DNA from: Oscillospiraceae bacterium
GTDB taxonomy: Bacteria; Bacillota; Clostridia; Oscillospirales; Ruminococcaceae
DNA length: 26,012 nucleotides
NCBI GenBank assembly: GCA_029098085.1
Contig: JAQXNQ010000342.1
Coordinates: 1-26,012, forward strand
Direction: 5' to 3'
Within the stretch, counting starts at the first letter, position 1, and each line of letters opens with the position of its first letter. Position numbers and translations under genes: made by a program. The notes below the pieces were generated by a model. It was not told the DNA's origin. It searched no databases and worked only from the letters and a program-made list of their open reading frames with translations. Shown one piece after another: positions 1 to 8,103 of the stretch.

Positions 1-1245
1 CTGCGCTATCTGGGCTATGACGTGACGCGGGTCATGAATATCACCGACGTGGGTCATCTGTCCAGCGACGCCGACACCGGCGAGGACAAGATGCTCAAGG
101 GCGCCAAGCGGGAAAAGAAAACCGTGCTGGAGATCGCCGACTTTTATACCAAGGCCTTTTTCTCCGACTGCGAAAAGCTGGACATCAAGCGGCCCGATGT
201 GGTGGAGCCCGCCACCCACTGCATTGACGAGTTTATCAAGGTGATTTCCTCTCTGCTGGAAAAGGGCTACGCCTATGAAGCCGGCGGCAACGTTTACTTT
301 GACACCTCCAGGCTGAAGGAGTACTATGTGCTCAGCAATCAGAAGGAGGAGGAGCTGGCGGTCGGCGTTCGGGACAGCGTGGAAGAGGATCCCAACAAGC
401 GCAGCAAGACCGACTTTGTCCTCTGGTTCACCAAGTCCAAGTTTGACGATCAGGAGCTGAAATGGGACAGCCCCTGGGGCGTAGGCTATCCCGGCTGGCA
501 CATTGAGTGCTCCTGCATCAGCATGAAGCATCTGGGTGAGTATCTGGATCTGCACTGCGGCGGCGTGGACAACATCTTCCCCCATCACACCAATGAGATC
601 GCCCAGTCTGAGGCCTATCTGGGCCATTCCTGGTGCAGCCACTGGTTCCATGTGCTGCACCTCAACGACAGCACCGGCAAGATGAGCAAATCCAAGGGGG
701 ATTTTCTCACCGTTTCCCTGCTGGAGCAGAAGGGCTATGATCCGCTGGCCTACCGGATGTTCTGCCTGCAGTCCCATTACCGCAAGCCGCTGGAGTTCAG
801 CTATCCCGTGCTGGACAATGTGGCACAGGCCTATGCCAAGCTGACCGGCCGGTTCCGCGCCCTGCCCGAGGAGGGTGAGGTGGACAAGGCCGCTGCCGCC
901 CCCTTCCAGGAGGCCTTTATCGAGGCCATGGGCAATGACCTGAACACCTCTTCCGCCCTGACCGTGCTGTACGATGTGCTGAAGTCCGACCTGAACGGCG
1001 CCACCAAGCGGTATCTGGCTCTGGACTTTGACCGGGTGCTGTCTCTGGATCTGCTGGCGGAGGATGAAGCTGCCCCGGTGGACGCGGAGCTGGCTGCCTG
1101 GGTGGAGGAGCGCATTGCCGCCCGCAAGGCCGCCAAGAAGGAAAAGAATTTCGCCCTGGCGGACAGCATCCGCGCTGAGCTGCTGGAAAAGGGCGTCGCC
1201 ATCAAGGACACTCGCGAGGGTACCGTCTGGGAACTGGTGAAATAA
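1..1245 (+). CDS. cysS: Cysteinyl-tRNA synthetase, 5' end missing
   Basis: Class I aminoacyl-tRNA synthetase that charges tRNA-Cys in the cytoplasm. The reading frame is open from base 1, so the true start and the HIGH-type nucleotide motif lie upstream of the window. Visible CysS signatures, numbered from the first codon here, are NITDVGHL near residue 13, GWHIEC ending at Cys170, the HHTNE block at 195-199 (Cys, His and Glu being the family's zinc ligands that read the cysteine substrate) and KMSKS at 227-231. The helical C-terminal domain ends in a lysine/arginine-rich segment typical of the anticodon-binding part. The gene ends with TAA and is followed directly by a strong terminator. The family is usually about 460-480 residues; 414 are visible here. 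Identification is secure; only the start is unknown. Confidence 0.96.
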   Translation: MRYLGYDVTRVMNITDVGHLSSDADTGEDKMLKGAKREKKTVLEIADFYTKAFFSDCEKLDIKRPDVVEPATHCIDEFIKVISSLLEKGYAYEAGGNVYFDTSRLKEYYVLSNQKEEELAVGVRDSVEEDPNKRSKTDFVLWFTKSKFDDQELKWDSPWGVGYPGWHIECSCISMKHLGEYLDLHCGGVDNIFPHHTNEIAQSEAYLGHSWCSHWFHVLHLNDSTGKMSKSKGDFLTVSLLEQKGYDPLAYRMFCLQSHYRKPLEFSYPVLDNVAQAYAKLTGRFRALPEEGEVDKAAAAPFQEAFIEAMGNDLNTSSALTVLYDVLKSDLNGATKRYLALDFDRVLSLDLLAEDEAAPVDAELAAWVEERIAARKAAKKEKNFALADSIRAELLEKGVAIKDTREGTVWELVK

Positions 1246-1256
1246 TCTGATAAAAG

Positions 1257-1284
1257 AAGGCTCGGAATGCTCCGGGCCTTTTTT
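1257..1284 (+). terminator. Rho-independent terminator of cysS
   Basis: A 9-bp stem (1257-1265 with 1272-1280, one G-T pair) encloses a 6-base loop and runs into a T tract ending at 1284. It starts 12 bases after the cysS stop codon. Confidence 0.9.
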
Positions 1285-1305
1285 ACTTAAAAAGGAGAGA
1301 TTGGT

Positions 1306-2286
1306 ATGTTTGACGCTGCGTCCCTTCACTTCGCTCTTCCGCCCGATTTTAACGGCGTTTTGTCCCTGTCTGACGGGGAACAGGTTTTGCTGGAGCGCTG
1401 TCAGGGCTTTACTGACCTGCCCAACCGGATCCCCCTGACAGCGGATACCCGGTTTCCCACGGCTTCGGCCGGAAAGGGATTCGTGGCGGCTGCTGTGCTG
1501 CGGTTCATTGAGCAGGGGAGACTGCGGTTTGAAGATACGCTGGGACAGCTGGCGGATTTTCCGATCGGGGAGATGGATCCCGATGTGACCGTCCGGCAGC
1601 TGCTGAGCCATACGGCCGGAGTGCCGGATTACTTTGACGAATCGGTCATGGAGGAGTACGATGAGCTGTGGCGGGATTTTCCCAACTATAAAATCCGGAA
1701 AAGCGCCGATCTGCTGCCGCTGTTCATCCATAAGCCGTCCCTTTATCCCAGAGGAGAGCGGTTTCAGTACAACAACAGCGGCTATGTTCTGCTGGGGCTG
1801 ATTCTGGAGAGCCTGACGGGCGAGCCCTTTGACCGGGTGCTGGAGCGGGAGATATTTGCCCCCTGCGGCATGGCGGATACCGGCTATTTTGAGCTGGACT
1901 GTCTGCCGGCCCGCTGCGCCAACGCCTATATCTCCTGTGAAGGCGGGCGGTACCGCACCAATATCTACAGCGTGGACGCCAAGGGCACCGGCGCCGGCGG
2001 CGCTTTTACCACGGTGGGCGACATCCGCCGGTTCTGGCTGGGACTGGCGGAGGGACGGGTACTGTCGCCGGATTTATTCCGGCAGATGTGCGCGCCTTCC
2101 TCACCGGAGGGCTGCTATGGGCTGGGACTCTGGCTGGACAGCGGCAGCAGGGTGCATCTGGAGGGCTGCGACCCGGGCGTCAGCTTCCTTTCGGTTTTTG
2201 AGGCGGACAGCCGGCAGGTGCTGACCCTCGTGAGCAATCTGGGACAGAATGTGTGGCGAATGGCCAGGGAACTGCTGAAGGGCTGA
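1306..2286 (+). CDS. Serine hydrolase, beta-lactamase/PBP4* family
   Basis: A 326-residue member of the serine beta-lactamase-like family (Pfam Beta-lactamase, class C/EstB fold). The SxxK motif is SAGK at 54-57, with Ser54 the probable nucleophile; the second motif YNN is at 155-157, followed by SGYVLLG. SHTAG at 101-105 is also typical of the family. No signal peptide or membrane segment is visible, so it is probably cytoplasmic and more likely an esterase or peptidase-like enzyme than a true beta-lactamase. The ATG at 1306 is preceded by AAGGAGAG at good spacing. It stands alone between the cysS terminator and the phosphoglucomutase promoter, with no obvious terminator of its own. The substrate cannot be told from sequence. 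Confidence 0.85.
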   Translation: MFDAASLHFALPPDFNGVLSLSDGEQVLLERCQGFTDLPNRIPLTADTRFPTASAGKGFVAAAVLRFIEQGRLRFEDTLGQLADFPIGEMDPDVTVRQLLSHTAGVPDYFDESVMEEYDELWRDFPNYKIRKSADLLPLFIHKPSLYPRGERFQYNNSGYVLLGLILESLTGEPFDRVLEREIFAPCGMADTGYFELDCLPARCANAYISCEGGRYRTNIYSVDAKGTGAGGAFTTVGDIRRFWLGLAEGRVLSPDLFRQMCAPSSPEGCYGLGLWLDSGSRVHLEGCDPGVSFLSVFEADSRQVLTLVSNLGQNVWRMARELLKG

Positions 2287-2433
2287 GAGAGCGCCTGTAC
2301 GGATAAAAGCGGTCCTTTGGGGACGGCCTGGACACAGGGATGATTTTTGTCAAAACTCCTATTATTTCCGCACTTTTAAGAAACAAGTTATGAGTTTTGT
2401 ATGGCAAATGCCAGTTTTTGGACGGTTTCTCAA

Positions 2434-2462
2434 TTGACAGATGCGGCAAAATCTAGTATCAT
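2434..2462 (+). promoter_or_regulatory. Sigma-A promoter of the phosphoglucomutase gene
   Basis: TTGACA at 2434-2439, 17-bp spacer, TATCAT at 2457-2462. Transcription should start near 2469, which places the real start codon downstream and excludes an in-frame ATG at 2401. Confidence 0.8.
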
Positions 2463-2547
2463 AGATATAAGAAGACAAAGGGGTGCGCTCCTCTGCCTTT
2501 TCCGGACGGGACAGGCCCGCCGAACCCAGGAAAGGATTGTGACTGAG

Positions 2548-4260
2548 ATGGTAAACGAAAAGTATCAGGAATGGCTGACAAAGGCTGTGGAGGATCCCGA
2601 TCTGACCGCGGAGCTGAAAGCGGTTGCCGACCAGCCCGAGGAGATCAGCGACCGGTTTTACCGGGAGCTGGAATTCGGTACCGGCGGCCTGCGGGGCGTC
2701 ATCGGCGCCGGCACCAACCGGATGAACATCTATACGGTCCGCAAGGCGACCCAGGGCATTGCCGATTACATCAACGCCCATTTTGAAAACGGCTCGGTGG
2801 CCATCAGCCACGACAGCCGCATCAAGTCGGATCTCTTCGCCCGAGAGGCTGCGCGGGTGCTGGCCGCCAACGGCATCAAGGTGCACCTGTACCCCGAGCT
2901 GATGCCTACGCCCTGCCTGTCCTTCGCAGTGCGGTATCTCCACTGCAGCATGGGCGCCATGGTGACCGCTTCCCACAACCCCTCCAAGTACAACGGCTAC
3001 AAGGCCTACGGCGCCGACGGCTGCCAGATCACCAACGAGACCGCCGATGAGGTGCTGGCCAACATCAAGGCCGTCAACGAGTTTGATGATGTGAAGGTCA
3101 CCGACTTCGACAAAGCGCTGGCCGACGGCATGATCACCTATATCGGCCAGGAGGTCTACGAGGCCTACTACGCCTGCGTACTGCAGCAGTCCCTCAACGC
3201 CGAGCTGGCGGCTGAAAGCGGCTTCAAGATCGTTTATACGCCTCTGAACGGCACTGGCAACAAGCCGGTTCGGGAAATCCTCCGCCGCATTGGCATCCAG
3301 GATGTCATTGTGGTGCCCGAGCAGGAATATCCCGATGGCAATTTCCCCACCTGCCCCTTCCCCAACCCCGAGATCCGTGAGGCTCTGAAGCTGGGCATCG
3401 CCCTGTGCGAGAAGACCGGTTCCGACCTGCTGCTGGCTACCGACCCCGACTGTGACCGGGTGGGCATCGCCGTCAAATATGGAGACGACTACAAGCTGCT
3501 CACCGGCAACGAGGTGGGTGTGCTGCTGTTCAACTACATCGCCTCCCAGCGGATTGCCAAGGGCACCATGCCCAAGGATCCCATCGCCGTCAAGACCATC
3601 GTCACCAACGAGCTGACCACCCGTCTGGCGGAGAAATACGGCGTGGAGCTGAGAAATGTGCTCACCGGCTTCAAGTACATCGGCGAGCAGATCGGCATGC
3701 TGGAGGAAAAGGGCGAGGAAGACCGCTATATCTTCGGTTACGAAGAGAGCTACGGCTATCTGGCCGGCACCTATGTGCGGGACAAGGATGCTGTGGTGGC
3801 CTCCATGCTCATCTGCGAAATGGCTGCCTACTACTCCAAGGAAGGCAAGAGCCTGGTGGACGTGCTCAACAGTCTGTACGAGACCTACGGCTACCACCTC
3901 TGCACCCAGGCGTCCTTCGCCTTTGAGGGTGAGCAGGGCATGGCCAACATGGCTGCCATCATGAAGGAGCTCAGCGAGCATCCCGCTGCTGAAATCGGCG
4001 GCGTGAAGGTGACGCTGTTCAACGACTATGAGGCGCAGGTTTCCACCAACTGTGTCACCGGTGAGAAGACACCTATTGATCTGCCCAAGTCCGCCGTACT
4101 GATGTACGGGCTGGAGAATGGCTATCGGGCCGTCATCCGTCCCTCCGGCACCGAGCCCAAGATCAAGATCTACTACTTTGTAGTGGAAAAGACTGAGGAA
4201 GAGGCTCGGAAGGCAGAAAAGGCTCTCAATGACAGCTTCACAAAATTGTTAAGAATCTGA
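2548..4260 (+). CDS. pgcA: Alpha-phosphoglucomutase / phosphomannomutase family enzyme
   Basis: A 570-residue alpha-D-phosphohexomutase that interconverts glucose-1-phosphate and glucose-6-phosphate (or the mannose forms) through a phosphoserine intermediate, feeding UDP-glucose and envelope precursors. All four domain signatures are present: TASHNP at 140-145 with catalytic Ser142, the magnesium loop DPDCDR at 299-304, the sugar-binding GYEESYGY at 397-404 and the phosphate-binding RPSGTEPK at 531-538. Length matches the Bacillus PgcA type. The ATG at 2548 was chosen because an AGGAAAGGA site precedes it and a consensus promoter lies at 2434-2462; the frame is open further upstream to 2401, but that part contains the promoter. 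pfkA follows with its own promoter. The choice between glucose and mannose as main substrate is not certain. Confidence 0.93.
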   Translation: MVNEKYQEWLTKAVEDPDLTAELKAVADQPEEISDRFYRELEFGTGGLRGVIGAGTNRMNIYTVRKATQGIADYINAHFENGSVAISHDSRIKSDLFAREAARVLAANGIKVHLYPELMPTPCLSFAVRYLHCSMGAMVTASHNPSKYNGYKAYGADGCQITNETADEVLANIKAVNEFDDVKVTDFDKALADGMITYIGQEVYEAYYACVLQQSLNAELAAESGFKIVYTPLNGTGNKPVREILRRIGIQDVIVVPEQEYPDGNFPTCPFPNPEIREALKLGIALCEKTGSDLLLATDPDCDRVGIAVKYGDDYKLLTGNEVGVLLFNYIASQRIAKGTMPKDPIAVKTIVTNELTTRLAEKYGVELRNVLTGFKYIGEQIGMLEEKGEEDRYIFGYEESYGYLAGTYVRDKDAVVASMLICEMAAYYSKEGKSLVDVLNSLYETYGYHLCTQASFAFEGEQGMANMAAIMKELSEHPAAEIGGVKVTLFNDYEAQVSTNCVTGEKTPIDLPKSAVLMYGLENGYRAVIRPSGTEPKIKIYYFVVEKTEEEARKAEKALNDSFTKLLRI

Positions 4261-4299
4261 CAACATTTGTGGATTTCGCCAAACATCTGCCGAATGCTC

Positions 4300-4327
4300 T
4301 TGACATTCCCCGAAAAACCCGTAAAAT
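4300..4327 (+). promoter_or_regulatory. Sigma-A promoter of pfkA
   Basis: TTGACA at 4300-4305, 16-bp spacer, TAAAAT at 4322-4327. It lies in the 104-base gap between the mutase stop and the pfkA start. Confidence 0.75.
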
Positions 4328-4364
4328 AGGTAAGTAAGAGAGAGTAACAAGGAGGATACTTGCA

Positions 4365-5351
4365 ATGGCAGATGCTAGAACCATTGGCGTGCTCACCAGC
4401 GGAGGTGATGCCCCCGGTATGAACGCGGCAATCCGTGCTGTCGTCAGAGCCGCCATTAAGAACGGCATGAAAGTCAAGGGCGTTATGAGAGGCTACAACG
4501 GCCTGATTCATAACGATTTCGTCGATCTGGAGATGCGGGATGTTTCCGACATCATTCAGCGGGGAGGTACGATTCTGTACACCGCCCGCTGCAAGGAGTT
4601 CAAAGAAGAAGCCGGCATCCTGATGGCTGCTGAGAACTGCAAAAAGGCAGGCATCGAAGGTCTGGTGGTCATCGGCGGAGACGGCTCCTTCCGGGGTGCC
4701 CGTGATCTGACCAACCTGGGCGGCATCAATTGCGTGGGACTGCCCGGTACCATCGACAATGATATTTCCTGCACCGACTACACCATTGGCTATGACACCG
4801 CCATGAATACCGCCATGGAGATGGTGGACAAGCTGCGGGATACATCCCAGTCCCATGACCGCTGCAGCGTGGTTGAGGTGATGGGGCGGCGCGCCGGCTA
4901 CATTGCTTTGAACACCGGTATCGCTGTGGGCGCTTCCTATATCGCCGTTCCCGAGAAGAAGTTTGATATGGACGAAATGCTGGGCAAGATCAAAGCGGCT
5001 CACAGCATGGGCAAGCAGCATTTCATCATTGTGGTGGCTGAAGGTGTTGCCATGGATATCGAAGGCGGTTCCGAGTGGATCGCCAAGCAGATCGAGGCGG
5101 TCACTGGCATCGAGAGCCGTGCCACGATCCTGGGTCATGTGCAGCGCGGCGGACAGCCCACTGTCACCGACCGGGTGGCGGCCACTGCCATGGGTTATCG
5201 TGCGGTTCAGCTGCTGACGGCCGGCATCGGCAATCGGGTTGTGGGCCAGCAGCGGGGCGAAGTGGTGGATTTCGACATCAACGAAGCCCTGCAGATGAAA
5301 AAGCAGCTCCCCATGGATCTGTACACCATCGCGGACGATGTGTCCTTCTGA
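4365..5351 (+). CDS. pfkA: ATP-dependent 6-phosphofructokinase
   Basis: Phosphorylates fructose-6-phosphate to fructose-1,6-bisphosphate with ATP, the committed step of glycolysis. The 328-residue length is standard for bacterial PfkA. Visible motifs are the N-terminal LTSGGDAPGMNAAIR, GGDGS at 104-108 (the glycine marks the ATP form; pyrophosphate-dependent enzymes have Asp there), TIDNDI at 129-134 with the catalytic Asp131, and MGRRAGY with HVQRGG further on, both in substrate and effector sites. The ATG has AAGGAGG nine bases upstream. It sits downstream of the phosphoglucomutase gene but has its own promoter and ends in a strong terminator, so it is probably mainly transcribed alone. Confidence 0.97.
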   Translation: MADARTIGVLTSGGDAPGMNAAIRAVVRAAIKNGMKVKGVMRGYNGLIHNDFVDLEMRDVSDIIQRGGTILYTARCKEFKEEAGILMAAENCKKAGIEGLVVIGGDGSFRGARDLTNLGGINCVGLPGTIDNDISCTDYTIGYDTAMNTAMEMVDKLRDTSQSHDRCSVVEVMGRRAGYIALNTGIAVGASYIAVPEKKFDMDEMLGKIKAAHSMGKQHFIIVVAEGVAMDIEGGSEWIAKQIEAVTGIESRATILGHVQRGGQPTVTDRVAATAMGYRAVQLLTAGIGNRVVGQQRGEVVDFDINEALQMKKQLPMDLYTIADDVSF

Positions 5352-5370
5352 CATTCAGACATTCAATCAG

Positions 5371-5401
5371 AAACGCCCCGGCAGTGTCTGTCGGGGCGTT
5401 T
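5371..5401 (+). terminator. Terminator of pfkA
   Basis: A perfect 10-bp stem (AAACGCCCCG at 5371-5380 with CGGGGCGTTT at 5392-5401) with an 11-base loop, 19 bases after the stop. The T run is short (three), but stem strength and position support the call. Confidence 0.8.
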
Positions 5402-5444
5402 CATGTTCAGGCGGATTCGGCTTCGGAGCATGGCAACCACACGC

Positions 5445-5479
5445 AAAAACAGCACCTCGTTCCGGAGACGAGGTGCTGT
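5445..5479 (-). terminator. Minus-strand terminator of the NrdD-tail-like gene
   Basis: A perfect 12-bp stem (5449-5460 with 5468-5479) around a 7-base loop. Read on the minus strand it ends in five T (A tract at 5445-5449), just past the stop codon at 5488. Confidence 0.9.
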
Positions 5480-5487
5480 CTGAGTGA

Positions 5488-5784
5488 TCAGTTGATCCAG
5501 TCTTCGCAGGAGCAGCTTACGCTGTGCTTGACACGGTCTTCCACTTCCGCTCTCTTGGCATCGTTGAAGCGATCCACAGTGCCCACCAGATAGCCTGTGA
5601 TCCGCCGGATCCGCTCAAAGCGCAGGGGAGCCAGCTTGTAGGAAAGATCCACATAATCGCCGTCCAGCTTAATGTCAATGGATTCGAAGCAGCGGCCGGG
5701 ATGTCCCTCTCTCAGATGCTCCACATAAGCGTCAATTTCCTTCTGATCTAATTCTCCGCCGGTGACGGTGATACGGGTTTCCAT
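5488..5784 (-). CDS. Small stand-alone protein resembling the glycyl-radical tail of anaerobic ribonucleotide reductase (NrdD)
   Basis: A 98-residue protein. Residues 60-87 (RRITGYL, then RFNDAKRAE and DRVKH) follow the layout of the C-terminal end of class III NrdD, where RRVCGYLG carries the radical glycine and is followed by a FNxGKxxE segment and RVKH. Gly64 is at the radical position. The Cys before it is Thr here, and the CxxC zinc ribbons that precede the motif in NrdD are absent; a CSC pair is found at 91-93 instead. Residues 1-55 are not recognised. The start was set at the ATG with AAAGGAAG upstream; an in-frame extension to 5871 would run through the promoter at 5831-5859. It is monocistronic and convergent with pfkA. 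The resemblance was recognised by eye; function (spare radical domain, regulator or other) is unknown. Confidence 0.7.
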   Translation of the reverse strand: METRITVTGGELDQKEIDAYVEHLREGHPGRCFESIDIKLDGDYVDLSYKLAPLRFERIRRITGYLVGTVDRFNDAKRAEVEDRVKHSVSCSCEDWIN

Positions 5785-5830
5785 AATAAAGCTTCCTTTC
5801 TGCTGTGTTGCATGGATTGGTTGTGTTATC

Positions 5831-5859
5831 AATATACCACATATAGTAGGATGTGTCAA
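5831..5859 (-). promoter_or_regulatory. Sigma-A promoter of the NrdD-tail-like gene
   Basis: On the minus strand: TTGACA (5854-5859), 17-bp spacer, TATATT (5831-5836). It gives a short leader before the ATG at 5784. Confidence 0.8.
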
Positions 5860-5922
5860 TAGGAAACCCAAATATATTTTTATAAATTCTCATTTTTGAA
5901 TCATTCTCTCTCCGCTTTTGAT

Positions 5923-5951
5923 TTGACAGAGCGAAGGAAACCGGATATAAT
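5923..5951 (+). promoter_or_regulatory. Consensus sigma-A promoter of the dipeptidase-gntR-nudix operon
   Basis: Perfect TTGACA (5923-5928), 17-bp spacer and perfect TATAAT (5946-5951). One of the strongest promoters in the window by sequence. Confidence 0.88.
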
Positions 5952-5965
5952 AACAGATATAGGAA

Positions 5966-5984
5966 GGGAGCGCCAGTTGCTCCC
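5966..5984 (+). other. 5' leader hairpin of the dipeptidase mRNA
   Basis: GGGAGC pairs with GCTCCC around a 7-base loop, starting within about ten bases of the predicted transcript start and ending before the AAAGGA ribosome site. It may protect the 5' end; it is not followed by a T tract. Confidence 0.45.
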
Positions 5985-6005
5985 AAACAGAAAGGATCGG
6001 TTATC

Positions 6006-7415
6006 ATGCTCAAACAACAGCTTTCGGAATATTTTGCCGCCCATCGCCAGGAAATGATCGACGACATCTGCGCTCTGGTTCGGATCCAGAGCGATCGTCA
6101 GGATCCGCTTCCCGGCAAGCCCTACGGACAGGGCCCTGCCGATGCGCTGGACAAGGCGCTGGAGATTGCCTCCGGCATGGGATTCATCACCAGAAACCAC
6201 GACTACTGTGTGGGCACTGTGGACTTCAATGAGGCCGAAACCCAGCTGGATATTCTGGCCCATCTGGATGTGGTGCCGGTGGGAGACGGCTGGACCGTGA
6301 CCGCTCCCTTTGAGCCGCTGCTGAAGGACGGCAAGCTCTATGGCCGGGGAACGGCCGACGACAAGGGTCCTGCTATGGCGGCGCTCTATGCCATGAAGGC
6401 TCTGAAGGATCTGGGCGTTCCGCTGAAGAAGAATGTGCGCCTGATCATGGGATGTGACGAAGAGTGCGGCAGCTCGGACATCGAGCATTATTATGCCTAT
6501 GAGAAGGAAGCTCCCTGCACCTTCTCGCCCGATGCGGAGTTCCCGGTGATCAATACCGAAAAGGGCGCCCTGCAGGGCTTCTACAGCGCTTCCTTCCCGG
6601 AGGACAAGGCGCTGCCCCGGGTCATTTCGGTGGACGCCGGAACCAAGATCAATGTCGTGCCCGATGCCTGCACCATCGTTCTGGAGGGCCTGAGCGCGGC
6701 AGAGTGCACTCCGTATCTGGAGCAGGCCGCTGCCGCTACCGGCGCTTACTTTACCGCTTCCGAGGAGAACGGCCGCACCGGGATTCTCTGCAAGGGCGTC
6801 AGCGCCCACGCTTCCACGCCTGAAAAAGGCTGCAACGCCATCACAGCTTCTCTGACCCTGCTGGCCATGATGCCCATGGCGGACAGCGAGGGCTACCGCA
6901 GCCTGCTGGCCATGGAGCGGCTCTTCCCCCACGGCGACGGTCTGGGCGAAGCGGCCGGCATTGCCATGAGCGATGAGATCTCCGGCCCTCTGACCAACAC
7001 CCTGGACATCCTGCACTACAGCCTCACCGAGCTCTCCGCCGCCACCGACTGTCGCGCCAGCCTCTGCGCCACCGATGAAAACCTGACTGAGGTGCTGCGG
7101 AAAAAGACGGCGGATCTGGGCATCACGCTGGATGAGAAATGCTGCCTGAAGGCTCCTCACCATGTGCCGGCTGACAGCCCCTTTGTCCAGACCCTGCTGA
7201 AGGTGTATGAGGAGTACACCGGCCAGAAGGGCGAGGCCATCGCCATCGGCGGCGGCACCTATGCCCATCACCTGCAGAACGGCGTGGCTTTTGGCTGCAC
7301 CTTCCCCTGGTCGGAGGACTGCCACATGCACGGCAACGATGAATTCACCGCAGTGGACGAGCTGCTGCTCTGCGCCCAGATGTTTGCTCAGGTTATCGCT
7401 GACATCTGCGGCTGA
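6006..7415 (+). CDS. pepV: M20 family dinuclear zinc dipeptidase (PepV/Sapep type)
   Basis: A 469-residue cytoplasmic dipeptidase. The metal site of the family is complete: His86 and Asp88 in AHLDVV, Asp119 in GTADDKG (bridging aspartate), Glu152 and Glu153 in CDEECGS (general base and ligand), Asp176 in SPDAEFP, and His442 in the C-terminal HMHGNDE. The lid/dimer domain lies between about 190 and 300. Length and motif order match PepV rather than the shorter ArgE/DapE members. The ATG at 6006 has AAAGGA upstream. A GntR regulator begins 10 bases after the stop, and a Nudix gene overlaps that, so the three share the promoter at 5923. Role: final hydrolysis of dipeptides to amino acids; preferred dipeptides unknown. 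Confidence 0.92.
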   Translation: MLKQQLSEYFAAHRQEMIDDICALVRIQSDRQDPLPGKPYGQGPADALDKALEIASGMGFITRNHDYCVGTVDFNEAETQLDILAHLDVVPVGDGWTVTAPFEPLLKDGKLYGRGTADDKGPAMAALYAMKALKDLGVPLKKNVRLIMGCDEECGSSDIEHYYAYEKEAPCTFSPDAEFPVINTEKGALQGFYSASFPEDKALPRVISVDAGTKINVVPDACTIVLEGLSAAECTPYLEQAAAATGAYFTASEENGRTGILCKGVSAHASTPEKGCNAITASLTLLAMMPMADSEGYRSLLAMERLFPHGDGLGEAAGIAMSDEISGPLTNTLDILHYSLTELSAATDCRASLCATDENLTEVLRKKTADLGITLDEKCCLKAPHHVPADSPFVQTLLKVYEEYTGQKGEAIAIGGGTYAHHLQNGVAFGCTFPWSEDCHMHGNDEFTAVDELLLCAQMFAQVIADICG

Positions 7416-7425
7416 GGAGGATGTC

Positions 7426-8103
7426 TTGAAACAGGAACAGAGCCTTGCGGAGCGGACAGCGGACGGCATTCTGTCCATGCTCTGCATCGATAAGAAATTC
7501 GGCCCCGGCGACAAGATCCCCAACGAAAACGATCTGGCTGCCGCTCTGTCGGTGAGCCGCACCACCCTGCGGGAAGCCATCCGCATTCTGGCAGCCCATC
7601 AGGTGCTGGAGATCCGGCGGGGCCGGGGTACCTATGTGCGGGAGGATTTCCACCCCGGCGACCAGCTGGGGCTGGGTCAGCTGTCCTCCACGCTGGTGGA
7701 CATCCATGATCTGTTTGAGGTGCGGATGATCTTTGAGCCGCAGGCTGCTTATTATGCCGCCCAGCGGGCCACCGAAGCGGAGATCGAGCGGATTCTGTAT
7801 TACGGTCGCCTGGATGAGGAACAGCTGCTGAAGGGGGAGGACCGCACCGAAGCGGAGCAGGCCTTCCACAATTCCATCGCCTGCGCCAGCCATAACGCCT
7901 TCATCAACGAGCTGATGCCCATGCTGTACGGCGCCATCGGCAAGGCCGTCGCCCTGTCCAGCCAGTATCCCGAGCTCATGCGCCGCACGGTGGAGGATCA
8001 CCGCCAGATCATGGAGTTTCTGGAGCGGCGCAACGCTGAGGGAGCCCGCACCGCCATGCAGCTGCACATGATCCATGCCATGGAGGAAATGAACCTTGGG
8101 TGA
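7426..8103 (+). CDS. GntR family transcriptional regulator with FCD ligand domain (FadR subfamily)
   Basis: A 225-residue regulator. Residues 5-72 form the GntR winged helix (IPNENDLAAALSVSRTTLRE is the recognition region and RRGRGTYV the wing). Residues 90-220 are an all-helical FCD domain with the usual Arg100/Glu104 pair and His148, His192 and His214 placed like metal ligands. It probably binds an organic acid or amino-acid-derived ligand. The start is a TTG five bases after AGGAGG; the frame stays open upstream, inside the dipeptidase gene, but no other start has a ribosome site. It is co-transcribed with the dipeptidase and overlaps the Nudix gene by 8 bases, so it may control its own operon. 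No operator was identified. Confidence 0.88.
   Translation: MKQEQSLAERTADGILSMLCIDKKFGPGDKIPNENDLAAALSVSRTTLREAIRILAAHQVLEIRRGRGTYVREDFHPGDQLGLGQLSSTLVDIHDLFEVRMIFEPQAAYYAAQRATEAEIERILYYGRLDEEQLLKGEDRTEAEQAFHNSIACASHNAFINELMPMLYGAIGKAVALSSQYPELMRRTVEDHRQIMEFLERRNAEGARTAMQLHMIHAMEEMNLG

Noticed and set aside
1306..2286. True antibiotic-resistance beta-lactamase
   Set aside because: No signal peptide, and the family includes many cytoplasmic esterases and peptidases; resistance cannot be claimed.
2351..2399. Inverted repeat CAAAACTC / GAGTTTTG after the serine hydrolase gene
   Set aside because: The loop is 33 bases, the stem is AT-rich and no T tract follows, so it was not called a terminator.
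2401..2547. In-frame ATG extension at the start of the phosphoglucomutase gene
   Set aside because: It contains the TTGACA/TATCAT promoter, has no ribosome site at 2401 and adds residues not seen in the family.
2362..3981. Long minus-strand reading frame of 539 codons opposite the phosphoglucomutase gene
   Set aside because: A shadow of a GC-rich gene: rich in His, Gly and Val with no recognisable motif, no ribosome site, and the plus strand carries all mutase motifs.
5901..7586. Minus-strand frame of 561 codons opposite the dipeptidase
   Set aside because: Runs through the promoter and the whole dipeptidase gene with low-complexity composition; no motif.
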